Shown here piece after piece: positions 25,203 to 34,522 of a stretch of DNA of 64,000 nucleotides. Origin of the DNA: Microbulbifer agarilyticus (GTDB taxonomy: Bacteria; Pseudomonadota; Gammaproteobacteria; Pseudomonadales; Cellvibrionaceae); the NCBI RefSeq assembly GCF_019800665.1, contig NZ_JAHVKO010000004.1:124001-188000 (forward strand), given 5' to 3'. Numbering within the stretch: position 1 is the stretch's first letter; the number at the start of each line of letters is the position of its first letter. The position numbers and the translations under genes were made by a program. The notes below the pieces were generated by a model, which was given only the letters and a program-made list of their open reading frames with translations, was not told where the DNA came from and made no database searches.

Positions 25203-28064
25203 ATGGATAACTATAAGAAGTTTGATAAGCAGAGCGCTGTACGGGACCTCAGCGTGCTGATGCTCTCCGCCTCCGCCATGGCATTTGTGCCAATGACGTT
25301 TGCCCAATCGGATGAGTCCACCGTGATGGAAGAGGTGGTAGCAACCGGCATCCGTCACAGCATGGAAGCCGCCGCCGATGCCAAACGCGACGACGCACGA
25401 GTAGTCGATGCCGTAGTGGCAGAAGACATCGGTAAACTCCCCGATAACAACATCGCAGAAGCCCTGCAACGCGTTACTGGTGTTTCCATTAACCGCGACT
25501 TTGGTGTGGGCTCTGAAGTTTCTATTCGCGGTCTTACCCAGAACCGTGTAGAAGTAAATGGACGTTCCGTTCTCGGCGACAGCCGTAGCGGAATCGACTT
25601 CCAGGACTTCCCCGCCGCCTTCCTGGAAAAAGTGGAAGTAATCAAGTCACCGACCCCGGATATGACCGAAGGCGCGCTGGGCGGCACCATCAGCCTGAAA
25701 ATGGCGCGCCCGCTGGACTTGGACGGCCCTCTCGCCGCGGTATCGGTACAGGGCGAATACGCCGATAAAGCTGATAACCTGGCACCCATCATGAGCTCAG
25801 GGGTAGGCAACACCTGGGATCTTGGCGACGCCGGCACCTTCGGCGCTATTGCGTCCCTGTCTTATCAGGATCGCGAGCTGCGTCGCGACGAATCCCTCTT
25901 GCAGTTGCAGGTAGGTGAGGTAGAAGGTCTGGCGCCCGCGCAAAATACCCCGAGCGGCAACTACGTATACGGCCGCGAGCACACCTTCAACCCGCGTACC
26001 GAAGAACGCGAGCGCACCGCAATCAACCTTTCTTTCCAGTGGGCACCCGCCTCTGAACAGGGCCAATTTTATCTGGACCTGAATTCCGTTGAACGCGCTG
26101 GCAGCCAGGAGACCTTCTCCCTACTGCATATCCTCGACACCCCGACCGTAATTCCTGGTGAAACCTACGAGGACGCAAACGGTCAGTTGCAAAACTTTAT
26201 GTACGATGAAGTTCAGCCATTGCAAACCGCAGGCTCCAGCTTCCGCAATAGTGACTCGTTCAGCCATGCATTCGGTGGCGAGTGGGACTTCACCGACAAG
26301 CTGACAGTAAGCGGCGAATTTTCCTACGCTGAAGCCGACAGCTACACCCCCTTTTCCGAATTCCGCTTCCGCGGTATTGACCGTGCACTGGAAGGGCAAG
26401 GTGCCGAGGGCGAAAACAAGTGGCTGGTTCCGGTGACCTTCGAGAACAGCAACAACAGTGCACCGACGATTGATTTTGCCGACGGCTATGTATTTACCGA
26501 TCAGCAAAACCAAGCGTTCCGCCGCTACGAAGACACCCGTACTTACATCAATAATGAAGAGACCGCGTTTAAGTTCGACGTAGAGTATGCCGAGCCGTTT
26601 GGTCTGGATTGGGTATCGTCGGTCAAGAGTGGTGTGCGTGTGACGTCCCGCGATTTCGAACAGAATCGCTATCAGTTCCGTATCACCAACATCTTCAAAA
26701 ACCTGGAAGATGCGGACGGTAATCCCGACATCATCTGGATGGAAGACATCGCCGCCCAATTCCCGGACGTGATCAAAAACTACGATTTCAGTGGCGATGC
26801 GTTCGAACACACCGGTCGCAGCGGCGCCTATGACCTGGCCAAAGTGACCGCGTACGATGTGGGCCTGTTGCAGAACCAGCAGGCGACCTTTGACATCGTG
26901 CAGCAACTGCTGGCCGGCACCAATATGGAAATCAGCGGTAGCCTTGCGGACAACCTCGAGTACCAGGAAGGCAGCTACTCCGAAGTCAACGAAGAAACAT
27001 CCGCGGCTTATATTCAGGCAAACCTCGACTTCGGCGATGTGCGTGCGATCGTCGGAGGACGCTATGTATCAACCGACATCAGTTCCAGCGCCTATCAAGA
27101 GGGTGAAATTGTTTCCGATGGCGCGAACTATGACGACTTCCTGCCTAGCCTGAACGTTACCTGGAGCCTGACCGACGATACCCAGCTGCGCTTCGCCGCC
27201 GCCAAGGTAATGCGCCGCGCGGACTTCAACGAGCTGAGCCCGGCCTACAACTATCGCGACGCGTACATCGCTGCCAGCCGCGGTAACCCGGAGCTGGAAC
27301 CTTACCGTGCAACCCAGTACGACCTTGCTGCAGAGCATTACTGGGACAGCAACATGGTCTCCGCAACCCTGTTCTACAAGGATGTTGAGTCTTTCCTGAC
27401 TCAGACATTTGAGTGTGAAAACCAGCCGGAAGTTGTCAGCACTCTGACCAACACCTCTGACTTCGACAAGATCTGCCTGTGGCAGGCGGATGGTATTCAG
27501 TACGCCAACGAGAACACACCTATTTCTGACATGGGTATTCTCACCGACTTCATCACCAACGGTGAAAACGGCAAGATTCAGGGCCTGGAACTGGGTTACC
27601 AGCAAGCCTTCGACTTCCTGCCCGGTCGCTGGTCTGGCCTGGGTATGAGTGCTAACTACACCTATGCGGATAGTGAAGACCCGAACGGTACGCCGCTGGA
27701 AGACATTTCCAAGAACACCTTCAATACGCAGTTCTACTACGAGTATGAAGGCCTCGGGATTCGCCTGGCTTACACCTACCGCGATCGCTTCCTCGACGAG
27801 GCGCAAACCAAGCGTGTCTTGCCATTGGGCGAACTCGTACTGGGCGCAGGTTCTGACGACCCAACCCTGGGTAACAACTACCGCGAAGACCTTTCGCAAC
27901 TGGACCTCTCTGCTAGCTACGATGTGACCGATGACATCACCGTTATCGCGAACATCACTAACCTGACTGCAGAACCCACCATCAACACCGGTTCAAACGG
28001 TACCGCTTTCCAGATTATGGAAACGGACCGCCGTTACGTACTGGGCGTACGTGCGAAGTTCTAA
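25203..28064 (+). CDS. TonB-dependent outer-membrane receptor
   Basis: A 953-residue receptor. The signal peptide ends about MTFAQ; MEEVVATGIRHSMEAAADAK carries the TonB-box-like start. The plug has DIGKLPDNNIAEALQRVTGV, FGVGSEVSIRGLTQNRVEVN and EVIKSPTPDMTEGALGGTIS. The barrel ends with RRYVLGVRAKF and a terminal Phe. The IGKLPD...AEAL and PTPDMTEGALGG motifs place it in the carbohydrate-linked TonB subfamily (TIGR01782 type). It differs from the receptor at 13255-16371, so the pair may take different oligomer sizes or compositions. It lies upstream of two PL7 lyase genes, with 240 bp to the next. Confidence 0.93.
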   Translation: MDNYKKFDKQSAVRDLSVLMLSASAMAFVPMTFAQSDESTVMEEVVATGIRHSMEAAADAKRDDARVVDAVVAEDIGKLPDNNIAEALQRVTGVSINRDFGVGSEVSIRGLTQNRVEVNGRSVLGDSRSGIDFQDFPAAFLEKVEVIKSPTPDMTEGALGGTISLKMARPLDLDGPLAAVSVQGEYADKADNLAPIMSSGVGNTWDLGDAGTFGAIASLSYQDRELRRDESLLQLQVGEVEGLAPAQNTPSGNYVYGREHTFNPRTEERERTAINLSFQWAPASEQGQFYLDLNSVERAGSQETFSLLHILDTPTVIPGETYEDANGQLQNFMYDEVQPLQTAGSSFRNSDSFSHAFGGEWDFTDKLTVSGEFSYAEADSYTPFSEFRFRGIDRALEGQGAEGENKWLVPVTFENSNNSAPTIDFADGYVFTDQQNQAFRRYEDTRTYINNEETAFKFDVEYAEPFGLDWVSSVKSGVRVTSRDFEQNRYQFRITNIFKNLEDADGNPDIIWMEDIAAQFPDVIKNYDFSGDAFEHTGRSGAYDLAKVTAYDVGLLQNQQATFDIVQQLLAGTNMEISGSLADNLEYQEGSYSEVNEETSAAYIQANLDFGDVRAIVGGRYVSTDISSSAYQEGEIVSDGANYDDFLPSLNVTWSLTDDTQLRFAAAKVMRRADFNELSPAYNYRDAYIAASRGNPELEPYRATQYDLAAEHYWDSNMVSATLFYKDVESFLTQTFECENQPEVVSTLTNTSDFDKICLWQADGIQYANENTPISDMGILTDFITNGENGKIQGLELGYQQAFDFLPGRWSGLGMSANYTYADSEDPNGTPLEDISKNTFNTQFYYEYEGLGIRLAYTYRDRFLDEAQTKRVLPLGELVLGAGSDDPTLGNNYREDLSQLDLSASYDVTDDITVIANITNLTAEPTINTGSNGTAFQIMETDRRYVLGVRAKF

Positions 28065-28108
28065 TTTAGGACGAGTACAAAAAGCTACTGGAATACGGTA
28101 GTGATTTT

Positions 28109-28265
28109 ACAGTCGGCGGTTTTACACCGCCGGCTGTATGCGTTGACCAGATTTACCGCTCTTTTTCGCTATTTTCCCACACGCAGTAGATCGCATCGGA
28201 CACAACCGGGGCCATTACCGTGGTTAGAAAATTCGGTAAACGACGCAGCGGTGGTTTTACGCTGC
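28109..28265 (+). repeat. two hairpins in the leader of the PL7 lyase gene
   Basis: ACAG-T-CGGCGGT (28109-28120) pairs with ACCGCCG-G-CTGT (28126-28137). GCAGCG (28244-28249) pairs with CGCTGC (28260-28265). Neither is followed by a T run. The first may help end the receptor transcript; the second lies in the leader before the ATG at 28305. Confidence 0.4.
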
Positions 28266-28304
28266 AAAATCGAAAACCCTACAAAAACATATAATGAGGG
28301 TCAC

Positions 28305-30146
28305 ATGAAACCAACATCTTTAGCGATGAAACTCAGTTATGCCGCAGTGCTGTCGACCTGTATTGCCAGTGCCAATGCATCCATTCTCAACCCCGGCTTC
28401 GAAAGCAGTTTCGAAAGCTGGACCGACATCGATCCTTCTGCCATTTCCAGCGTGGCCAATAGCGGGACAAAGTCTGCAAAAATTTCTGGTAGTGGCGGCC
28501 GCGTGGAACAGGATGTTCCGGTGGTATCCAATACCAACTATCGGTTAACCGCCTATGTACGCGGGGCTGGTACTTTAGGTGCGCAAGTAAGCGGTAGCAC
28601 TTTCGATACCAGCGCGAGTAATTCCGACTGGCAGCCGGTGTCTGTGGAGTTCAATTCCGGTAGTGCCAGCAGCATCACCGTTTTCGGTACCTATAACGGC
28701 GCCGAAGGTCGTTTCGATGACTTTGCTCTGGAGAATCTCGGCTCAGGATCCAGCTCCTCCAGCTCTTCTAGCAGCTCTTCCAGTTCCGGTGGTGATAGCT
28801 GCACCTCCGGCAGCAACCTGCGAGTTATGGCGGCGACCGATGATGGCACCAATGACGGTAACGGACCGGAAAACGTGCTCGACGGTAGCTTTGCCACGCA
28901 ATCTCGCTGGTCCTCGCAAGGTATCAAGTGGATCACACTGGACCTCGGCGCGGCGCAAACCGTGGAAGCGATTGATATTGCCTGGTACAAGGGCAATCAG
29001 CGCAGTAGCTTCTTCGAAGTAGAAACTTCAACGGACAATAGCAACTGGACCGTCGTGCTCTCTGGTGGCCAGTCGAGCGGTACCACTGCCGATATGGAAC
29101 GCTATGACCTGGCCGACACCAGCGCGCGCTACGTTCGTGTCACTGGTAGCGGGAATACCAAGAACAATTGGAACAGTATTCTGGAAATCGATGTGATCGG
29201 CTGTGCTGGCGGTGGTAGCTCCAGCAGTTCTGGTGGCGGCTCGTCCAGCTCCAGCTCTTCAAGCTCCAGCAGTTCCGGTGGCAGCAGCGGTGGCTCCGGC
29301 TCCGGTGGCGGTCTGGACCCGAACCTGCCCCCGTCCAGCAACTTTGACCTAAGTGCCTGGTATCTGAGTGTACCGACCGACAACAACGGTGATGGCAAAG
29401 CGGATTCCATCAAGGAAAATGAACTGAATGCTGGCTACGCCGACGGTACTTACTTCTATACCGCAGCGGATGGCGGCATGGTGTTCCGTTGCCCGATTGA
29501 CGGCTACAAAACCTCAACCAGCACCTCGTACACCCGCACCGAGCTGCGTGAAATGCTGCGTCGCGGCGATACCAGTATTGCCACCCAGGGTGTAAACGCC
29601 AACAACTGGGTGTTCGGTTCTGCACCGCAAGAAGCGCGTGATGCGGCCGGTGGTGTTGACGGCATACTGCGTGCGACTCTGTCTGTCGACCATGTCACCA
29701 CGACCGGCGACAGTGGCCAGGTTGGTCGCGTGATCGTTGGCCAGATCCATGCCAACAACGACGAGCCCCTGCGTCTCTACTACCGCAAACTGCCCGGCCA
29801 CAGCAAAGGCTCCGTGTATATGGCACACGAACCGAACGGCGGCAGCGACAGCTGGTACGACATGATTGGTAGCCGCTCCAGCAGCGCTTCCGATCCTGCC
29901 GACGGTATCGCACTGGGTGAAAAATGGAGCTACGAAGTGAAGGTTGTCGGTAATACCCTGACCGTGACTGTCTCCCGCGAAGGCAAGGCAGACGTGGTAC
30001 AGGTGGTGGATATGAGCAACAGTGGTTATGACGTTGCCGACCAGTACCAGTACTTCAAAGCCGGTGTGTACAACCAGAACAACACCGGCAATGGCAGCGA
30101 TTACGTACAGGCTACCTTCTACGCGTTGGAACAGTCTCACAACTAA
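28305..30146 (+). CDS. secreted multidomain PL7 alginate lyase with two binding modules
   Basis: Start at 28305, with GAGGG before it, gives a signal peptide cleaved near ASANA. The 613-residue protein is built as follows. First a beta-sandwich module (residues 27-145, LNPGFESSFESWTD to GRFDDFALENLG, like CBM16/CBM4-9 folds), then a poly-serine linker. Next an F5/8 type C (CBM32-like) module (about 165-305, NVLDGSFATQSRWSSQG, YVRVTGSG), a second long serine-glycine linker and the PL7 domain (about 340-612). The catalytic site is complete: RTELR at 411-415, QIH at 480-482, YFKAGVYNQ from 583. It is an endo-acting lyase released outside the cell, where the modules hold it on alginate. Confidence 0.94.
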   Translation: MKPTSLAMKLSYAAVLSTCIASANASILNPGFESSFESWTDIDPSAISSVANSGTKSAKISGSGGRVEQDVPVVSNTNYRLTAYVRGAGTLGAQVSGSTFDTSASNSDWQPVSVEFNSGSASSITVFGTYNGAEGRFDDFALENLGSGSSSSSSSSSSSSSGGDSCTSGSNLRVMAATDDGTNDGNGPENVLDGSFATQSRWSSQGIKWITLDLGAAQTVEAIDIAWYKGNQRSSFFEVETSTDNSNWTVVLSGGQSSGTTADMERYDLADTSARYVRVTGSGNTKNNWNSILEIDVIGCAGGGSSSSSGGGSSSSSSSSSSSSGGSSGGSGSGGGLDPNLPPSSNFDLSAWYLSVPTDNNGDGKADSIKENELNAGYADGTYFYTAADGGMVFRCPIDGYKTSTSTSYTRTELREMLRRGDTSIATQGVNANNWVFGSAPQEARDAAGGVDGILRATLSVDHVTTTGDSGQVGRVIVGQIHANNDEPLRLYYRKLPGHSKGSVYMAHEPNGGSDSWYDMIGSRSSSASDPADGIALGEKWSYEVKVVGNTLTVTVSREGKADVVQVVDMSNSGYDVADQYQYFKAGVYNQNNTGNGSDYVQATFYALEQSHN

Positions 30147-30177
30147 TCCAAAGCAGCCTTTCTAAATCGCGTGAAAT

Positions 30178-30210
30178 GGGCGGCCCGCCCCAAGCATCGA
30201 ACGGCCGCCC
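30178..30210. repeat. strong hairpin after the first PL7 gene
   Basis: GGGCGGCC (30178-30185) and GGCCGCCC (30203-30210) form an 8-bp perfect stem just upstream of the terminator. Confidence 0.5.
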
Positions 30211-30221
30211 AGCAGAAGCTT

Positions 30222-30265
30222 CCCGGAGCAGGTGAGAGCCACTTCCCCGCCGCTCCGGGCTTTTT
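30222..30265 (+). terminator. terminator between the two PL7 genes
   Basis: CCCGGAGC (30222-30229) pairs with GCTCCGGG (30252-30259), then CTTTTT. The loop is long (22 bases), so efficiency may be moderate and some read-through into the lipoprotein lyase is possible. Confidence 0.65.
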
Positions 30266-30295
30266 CATTTTGGGAAGACCAGAGGCCGATACAAA

Positions 30296-31360
30296 ATGTC
30301 GTTAAGGATTCTTCGTGCTGTTTGGAAGCAATTCCTTGGTCTGTCGATCTTCTTACTTGTATTGACTGGTTGTAGTGGTGGCGGAGATACCGGTAGCAAT
30401 AACACCAGCTCTTCGAGTTCAAGTTCCAGTTCAAGCTCTAGTTCCAGCGGCGGTTCCAGTAGCTCGAGCAGTTCTGGTGGCAGCTCCGGTGCCGATTCCA
30501 CCCCATACGGTAATCTAGACCCCCTCTTACCACCCTCCAGCAATTTTGATCTCGCCGACTGGTATCTCAGCGTACCAAGTGACAACGATGGCAACGGAAA
30601 GTCCGACACCATTAGCGAAAATGAACTGAGTAGTGGATACGGTAATAGCGACTATTTCTTTACCGGGGACGATGGCGGCATGGTGTTTCGCTGCCCAGTT
30701 GCCGGGTTCAAAACTTCCACGAATACCTCCTATACCCGCACGGAACTACGGGAGATGCTGCGCCGGGGCGATACCAGCATAAAAACCCAGGGTGTAAATA
30801 AGAACAACTGGGTTTTCGGTTCAGCGCCAGAGAGTGCACGTAACGCCGCAGGTGGCGTCGACGGCACATTGCGTGCAACACTCGCAGTAAATCATGTCAC
30901 TACCACCGGTGAGGCATATCAGATCGGCCGCGTTATCGTCGGCCAGATCCATGCCAACGACGATGAACCGGTGCGGCTTTATTACCGCAAACTTCCGCAA
31001 AACACCAAAGGTGCCATCTATATCGCCCATGAAATAAAAGGGGGCGAGGATATGTGGTTCGAAATGATCGGTAGCCGCGCTAACGACGCAGTAAATCCTG
31101 AAGACGGGATCGCACTGGATGAGTTATTCAGTTATGAGATTAAGGTGGTCAGTAATACGCTTACTGTGACCATCATCCGGGAAGGAAAAGACGATGTGGT
31201 ACAAGTGGTGGATGTGAGCAGCAGTGGCTACGACGTCGATGATCAGTATCAATACTTTAAGGCTGGGGTGTATAACCAGAACAACAGCGGTGACGATACC
31301 GATTATGTACAGGCTACTTTTTATGCTTTGAAGAATAGCCACGATGGTTATGCTTTTTGA
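30296..31360 (+). CDS. PL7 alginate lyase lipoprotein
   Basis: A 354-residue protein with a type II signal peptide: FLLVLTGC puts the lipidated cysteine at 26. A serine-rich spacer (about residues 36-66) leads directly to one PL7 domain with RTELR at 148-152, QIH at 217-219 and YFKAGVYNQ from 320, all catalytic elements present. The catalytic domain is closely similar to that of the preceding gene, so the two arose by duplication. This copy has lost or never had binding modules and gained a membrane anchor. It probably works at the cell surface on chains already shortened by the secreted enzyme. Confidence 0.93.
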   Translation: MSLRILRAVWKQFLGLSIFLLVLTGCSGGGDTGSNNTSSSSSSSSSSSSSSGGSSSSSSSGGSSGADSTPYGNLDPLLPPSSNFDLADWYLSVPSDNDGNGKSDTISENELSSGYGNSDYFFTGDDGGMVFRCPVAGFKTSTNTSYTRTELREMLRRGDTSIKTQGVNKNNWVFGSAPESARNAAGGVDGTLRATLAVNHVTTTGEAYQIGRVIVGQIHANDDEPVRLYYRKLPQNTKGAIYIAHEIKGGEDMWFEMIGSRANDAVNPEDGIALDELFSYEIKVVSNTLTVTIIREGKDDVVQVVDVSSSGYDVDDQYQYFKAGVYNQNNSGDDTDYVQATFYALKNSHDGYAF

Positions 31361-31421
31361 GATCAGGCATAGCCACTAATGTCGGCATAAATTTATTGTC
31401 GGAATTTGTATTCGATATATG

Positions 31422-31454
31422 AAAAAAGCGAACCAGAAATATGGTTCGCTTTTT
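31422..31454. terminator. bidirectional terminator between PL7 and M13 peptidase genes
   Basis: AGCGAACCA (31427-31435) pairs with TGGTTCGCT (31442-31450). An A run precedes and a T run follows, so it can stop both the lyase (plus) and the peptidase (minus). Confidence 0.9.
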
Positions 31455-31510
31455 ATTTGAAGGTTAATGTGGGCAGAACCCCGCATTAACCGACCAATAC
31501 AGCCAAAAAA

Positions 31511-33559
31511 TTACCAGATTTTCACACGCTGCTCCGGGTCGAGGTAAAGGGCATCGCCTTCCTTGACACCAAACGCACTATAAAACTCCGGCACGTTGCG
31601 CACAGCACCGTTGATGCGAAACTCGGACGGTGCATGGGGATCTGTGTTAATCAGGTTGCGCATTGCCTCTTCACGATATTTACCCTGGAAAATCTGCCCA
31701 TAACCCAGGAACACACGCTGCTCACCGGTAAATCCATCGAGCACCGGCGCTTCTTTTCCATCAAGGGACATTTGATACGCAAGGAGCCCAATACTCAGAC
31801 CACCCAGATCACCGATGTTCTCACCGAGGGTAAACTCGCCGTTAATATGGAGATCGTCAAAGGGTGCGAAAGCACTGTACTGATCAATCAGCTGTGCAGT
31901 GCGGGCTTTGAATTCGGATTTATCTTCTTCCGTCCACCAGTTGCGCAGTACACCGTTACCGTCGAAGGTGCTACCGGAATCATCGAAGCCATGGCCGATT
32001 TCGTGGCCGATCACTGCGCCAATACCGCCGTAATTCACGGCATCATCCGCTTCCATATTGAAAAATGGTGGCTGCAAAATTGCGGCGGGAAATACAATTT
32101 CGTTTAAAGGTGGGTTGTAGTATGCGTTTACCGTCTGGGGCGTCATGGCCCACTCATGCTTGGCAACCGGCCCTTTTTGTTTCTCCAGCATTTCGGCGTA
32201 GTTGAACAGTGCGGACCGCTGCATATTGCCATACAGATCGTCACCACTGATAGTAAGTGCAGAATAGTCTCGCCATTTATCCGGGTAGCCGATTTTCGGG
32301 GTGAACTTGGAAAGCTTGTCGAGGGCTTCCTGCTTGGTCGCTTCGCCCATCCAGTCGAGTTCCTTGATACTAACCTCATAGGCTTTGATCAGGTTGGCAA
32401 CCAGTTCCTGCATACGCGCTTTGGCTTCCGGCGGGAAGTGCTCTTTTACGTATACCTTGCCGACAACTTCACCCAGGTGCTCGTTCACGAGGTTCACGCC
32501 ACGACGCCATAGCTGGCGCGGCTCTTCCACACCGTGCAAAGTGCGACTGTTAAAGTCAAAATGCTGGGCATAGATGGCCTCATCGAGATAAGGCGCGGCA
32601 TGGCGTGCAGCGCTCCACTTCAGGTAAGGCTTCCAGGCGTCGATACTGGTCTCGCTGATAATGGCATCCAGTTCTCGCATATAATCGAGCTGGGTCACCA
32701 CCAGATTTTCCAGCTCAGTAATACCTGCCGTGGCCACAAACCCCTGCCAGTTAAAATTGGGCATCAATTCCGGCAACTCAGCCAATGCCACCGGGTTGTA
32801 CAGCGCAACCATGTCCCGGGTCTTTTCCTTCTTCATGTGTTGCGCGGCGAGCGTCAATTCGAGATCGTAAATGTGCTGTGCGACTTGACCACTGGATTCT
32901 TCACTGCTGATGCCGGTGAGCGTCAACATTTTGGCGATATGCTCCAGATAGGCGGCGCGCACCTGCTCCGACTTCTCGCCCTCTTTGAAGTAGTACTCAC
33001 GATCCGGCATACCCAGGCCACCCTGCCAGGCGTAAATCATGTATACATTAGGATCCTTAAAGTCCGCGTACTGGCCGACGGTAAAAGGCAGGTCGTGTCC
33101 CAGCTTATTAGCCTGGGCAAAATAGACAGCGAGCTCCGCATGGCTAGACACTTCATCAATGCGTGCGAAACTTTCGATGAGCGGCTGCGCCCCAAGCGCA
33201 TTGCGCGTTTCCAGATCCATAAATGAGCGGTACAGGCCACCCACCTTCTGCTGGTCGCTACCATCCTCATGACTGGCTGCCGCAGACTCTTCGATAATTT
33301 TTCGCACATGCTCTTGTGCCTGGTCGCGCAGGATATGGAAACTACCGTAAGTGGCCTTGTCGGCGGGGATCTCGGTATTCGCAAGCCAGTTGCCGTTCAC
33401 ATAGGCGTTAAAGTCATCGCCCGGGCGCACGCTGGTATCCATATTTTCCAGGTTGATCCCGGATTTTAGCGCCGCTGTCTGGGGCTGCGGGCTTTCTACT
33501 TTCTGTTCACATCCTGCTATTGCCAGCAGGAGTGTGCTGATTACAAAGGCTTTTTTCAT
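31511..33559 (-). CDS. M13-family zinc metallopeptidase lipoprotein (PepO-like)
   Basis: A 682-residue neprilysin-type peptidase. LLAIAGCEQ at the N-terminus is a lipobox. The zinc site GHEIGHGFDD (HExxH) is near residue 515 and the third ligand motif GENIGDLGG lies about 60 residues later. NAYYNPPLNEIVFPAAILQP ahead of the zinc site and RVNTDPHAP-type end (LINTDPHAPSEFR) are conserved family parts. It degrades small peptides in the periplasm, tethered to a membrane. It stands alone between terminators and has no visible link to the alginate block. Confidence 0.94.
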   Translation of the reverse strand: MKKAFVISTLLLAIAGCEQKVESPQPQTAALKSGINLENMDTSVRPGDDFNAYVNGNWLANTEIPADKATYGSFHILRDQAQEHVRKIIEESAAASHEDGSDQQKVGGLYRSFMDLETRNALGAQPLIESFARIDEVSSHAELAVYFAQANKLGHDLPFTVGQYADFKDPNVYMIYAWQGGLGMPDREYYFKEGEKSEQVRAAYLEHIAKMLTLTGISSEESSGQVAQHIYDLELTLAAQHMKKEKTRDMVALYNPVALAELPELMPNFNWQGFVATAGITELENLVVTQLDYMRELDAIISETSIDAWKPYLKWSAARHAAPYLDEAIYAQHFDFNSRTLHGVEEPRQLWRRGVNLVNEHLGEVVGKVYVKEHFPPEAKARMQELVANLIKAYEVSIKELDWMGEATKQEALDKLSKFTPKIGYPDKWRDYSALTISGDDLYGNMQRSALFNYAEMLEKQKGPVAKHEWAMTPQTVNAYYNPPLNEIVFPAAILQPPFFNMEADDAVNYGGIGAVIGHEIGHGFDDSGSTFDGNGVLRNWWTEEDKSEFKARTAQLIDQYSAFAPFDDLHINGEFTLGENIGDLGGLSIGLLAYQMSLDGKEAPVLDGFTGEQRVFLGYGQIFQGKYREEAMRNLINTDPHAPSEFRINGAVRNVPEFYSAFGVKEGDALYLDPEQRVKIW

Positions 33560-33702
33560 TATTTTTTCCTATTCAGGATCTTCTTCCCTGTCAGTACAGG
33601 CACATTATTTGTACTACTTCTCGATAGTCTCACAGGTGCAAGTGTTGTGCCTACCGGTGTGCGTTTTGCGGTAATGGGTTTGCGACGGGGCGAATTAACG
33701 GC

Positions 33703-33736
33703 ATAAAAAAAGCGAGCCTCTTGAGAGACTCGCTTT
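33703..33736 (-). terminator. terminator of the lipoprotein pair
   Basis: AAAGCGAG (33709-33716) pairs with CTCGCTTT (33729-33736), and CTCT/AGAG extends the stem inside. On the minus strand a run of Ts follows. Confidence 0.85.
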
Positions 33737-33793
33737 GCGGTCGTACACGGGGCAACGGCTCAAGCCTTCACTCCGCCCTACCAAAAACCGGGA

Positions 33794-34480
33794 TTACTCC
33801 TCGGTCTTTTCCGCCAGAATGGTTGGCGCTTCGCCACGCTGCTCTGGGTGAGTCCACGCAGGCAGCAGGTTCTTGGCAATGGCCTGGCTGGCAATGTACG
33901 GATATTTCGCCTTCAGGGCTTCCATATCCGCATCGTAGTTATCGGTAATGCTGACTTCGAAGGTACCGTTGGAGAAGCCCGCTACCGCCTGGTCGATCAG
34001 CGGAATAACTGCACCAGCGCGTGGAGCATCGCCTTCGCGCGGCTTGATGGTGGCGGTGATGTTACCAACGTATACCACTTCATTCGCCGGCACGTCGATT
34101 TCGTATTCAAACGGCAGGTCGGCCATTGCATTGATCAACAACGGAACCTGACGCATGAAACGGGCCAGCTTAATGGTTGCCTTACCGGGGGCCACGTCCA
34201 TGCTGATAAAGTACTCCTTACCGCCCTTATCCAGATCTGCGATCAGGGTAGGTTTGGTAAAGGAATAGTCTTTTTCGTTCTGGTTTACGAATACAGCAAG
34301 CAGGTTCGGCTGATGGCTGGGCTTGTTGTCGTTACGAATAGATAGCTTCGCCACCAGGATACTTTTCTCAGAAGTATCGATTGCGGCAACTTTGTCGTTC
34401 AACGGCATTTTGCTGACGCTTGCACAACCAGCAAACGCAACCACGGTTAACATCAAAACTACACGAGAGAGTACTTTCAT
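33794..34480 (-). CDS. uncharacterised lipoprotein
   Basis: Start at the ATG at 34480 (MKVLSRVVLMLTVVAFAGCA) rather than a TTG four codons earlier. It gives 228 residues with lipobox FAGC. The mature part looks like a beta-rich globular domain (EKSILVAKLSIRNDNKPS, EKDYSFTKPTLIADLDKGG, FEYEIDVPANEVVYVGNI), then a helical end (ADMEALKAKYPYIASQAIAK). The VPANEVVYVGNI stretch resembles exported proteins that describe surface display of a lipoprotein, but I do not recognise a named family. It follows a second lipoprotein gene by 42 bp and shares its direction and terminator. Confidence 0.75.
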   Translation of the reverse strand: MKVLSRVVLMLTVVAFAGCASVSKMPLNDKVAAIDTSEKSILVAKLSIRNDNKPSHQPNLLAVFVNQNEKDYSFTKPTLIADLDKGGKEYFISMDVAPGKATIKLARFMRQVPLLINAMADLPFEYEIDVPANEVVYVGNITATIKPREGDAPRAGAVIPLIDQAVAGFSNGTFEVSITDNYDADMEALKAKYPYIASQAIAKNLLPAWTHPEQRGEAPTILAEKTEE

Positions 34481-34522
34481 AGATAACCCCAAAATTATTA
34501 TTGGTGTGTTTAGGAAACGAAA

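Noticed and set aside
28745..29310. Serine-codon repeats looking like tandem DNA repeats or CRISPR
   Set aside because: They are in-frame poly-serine/glycine linkers of the PL7 lyase, typical of these bacteria.
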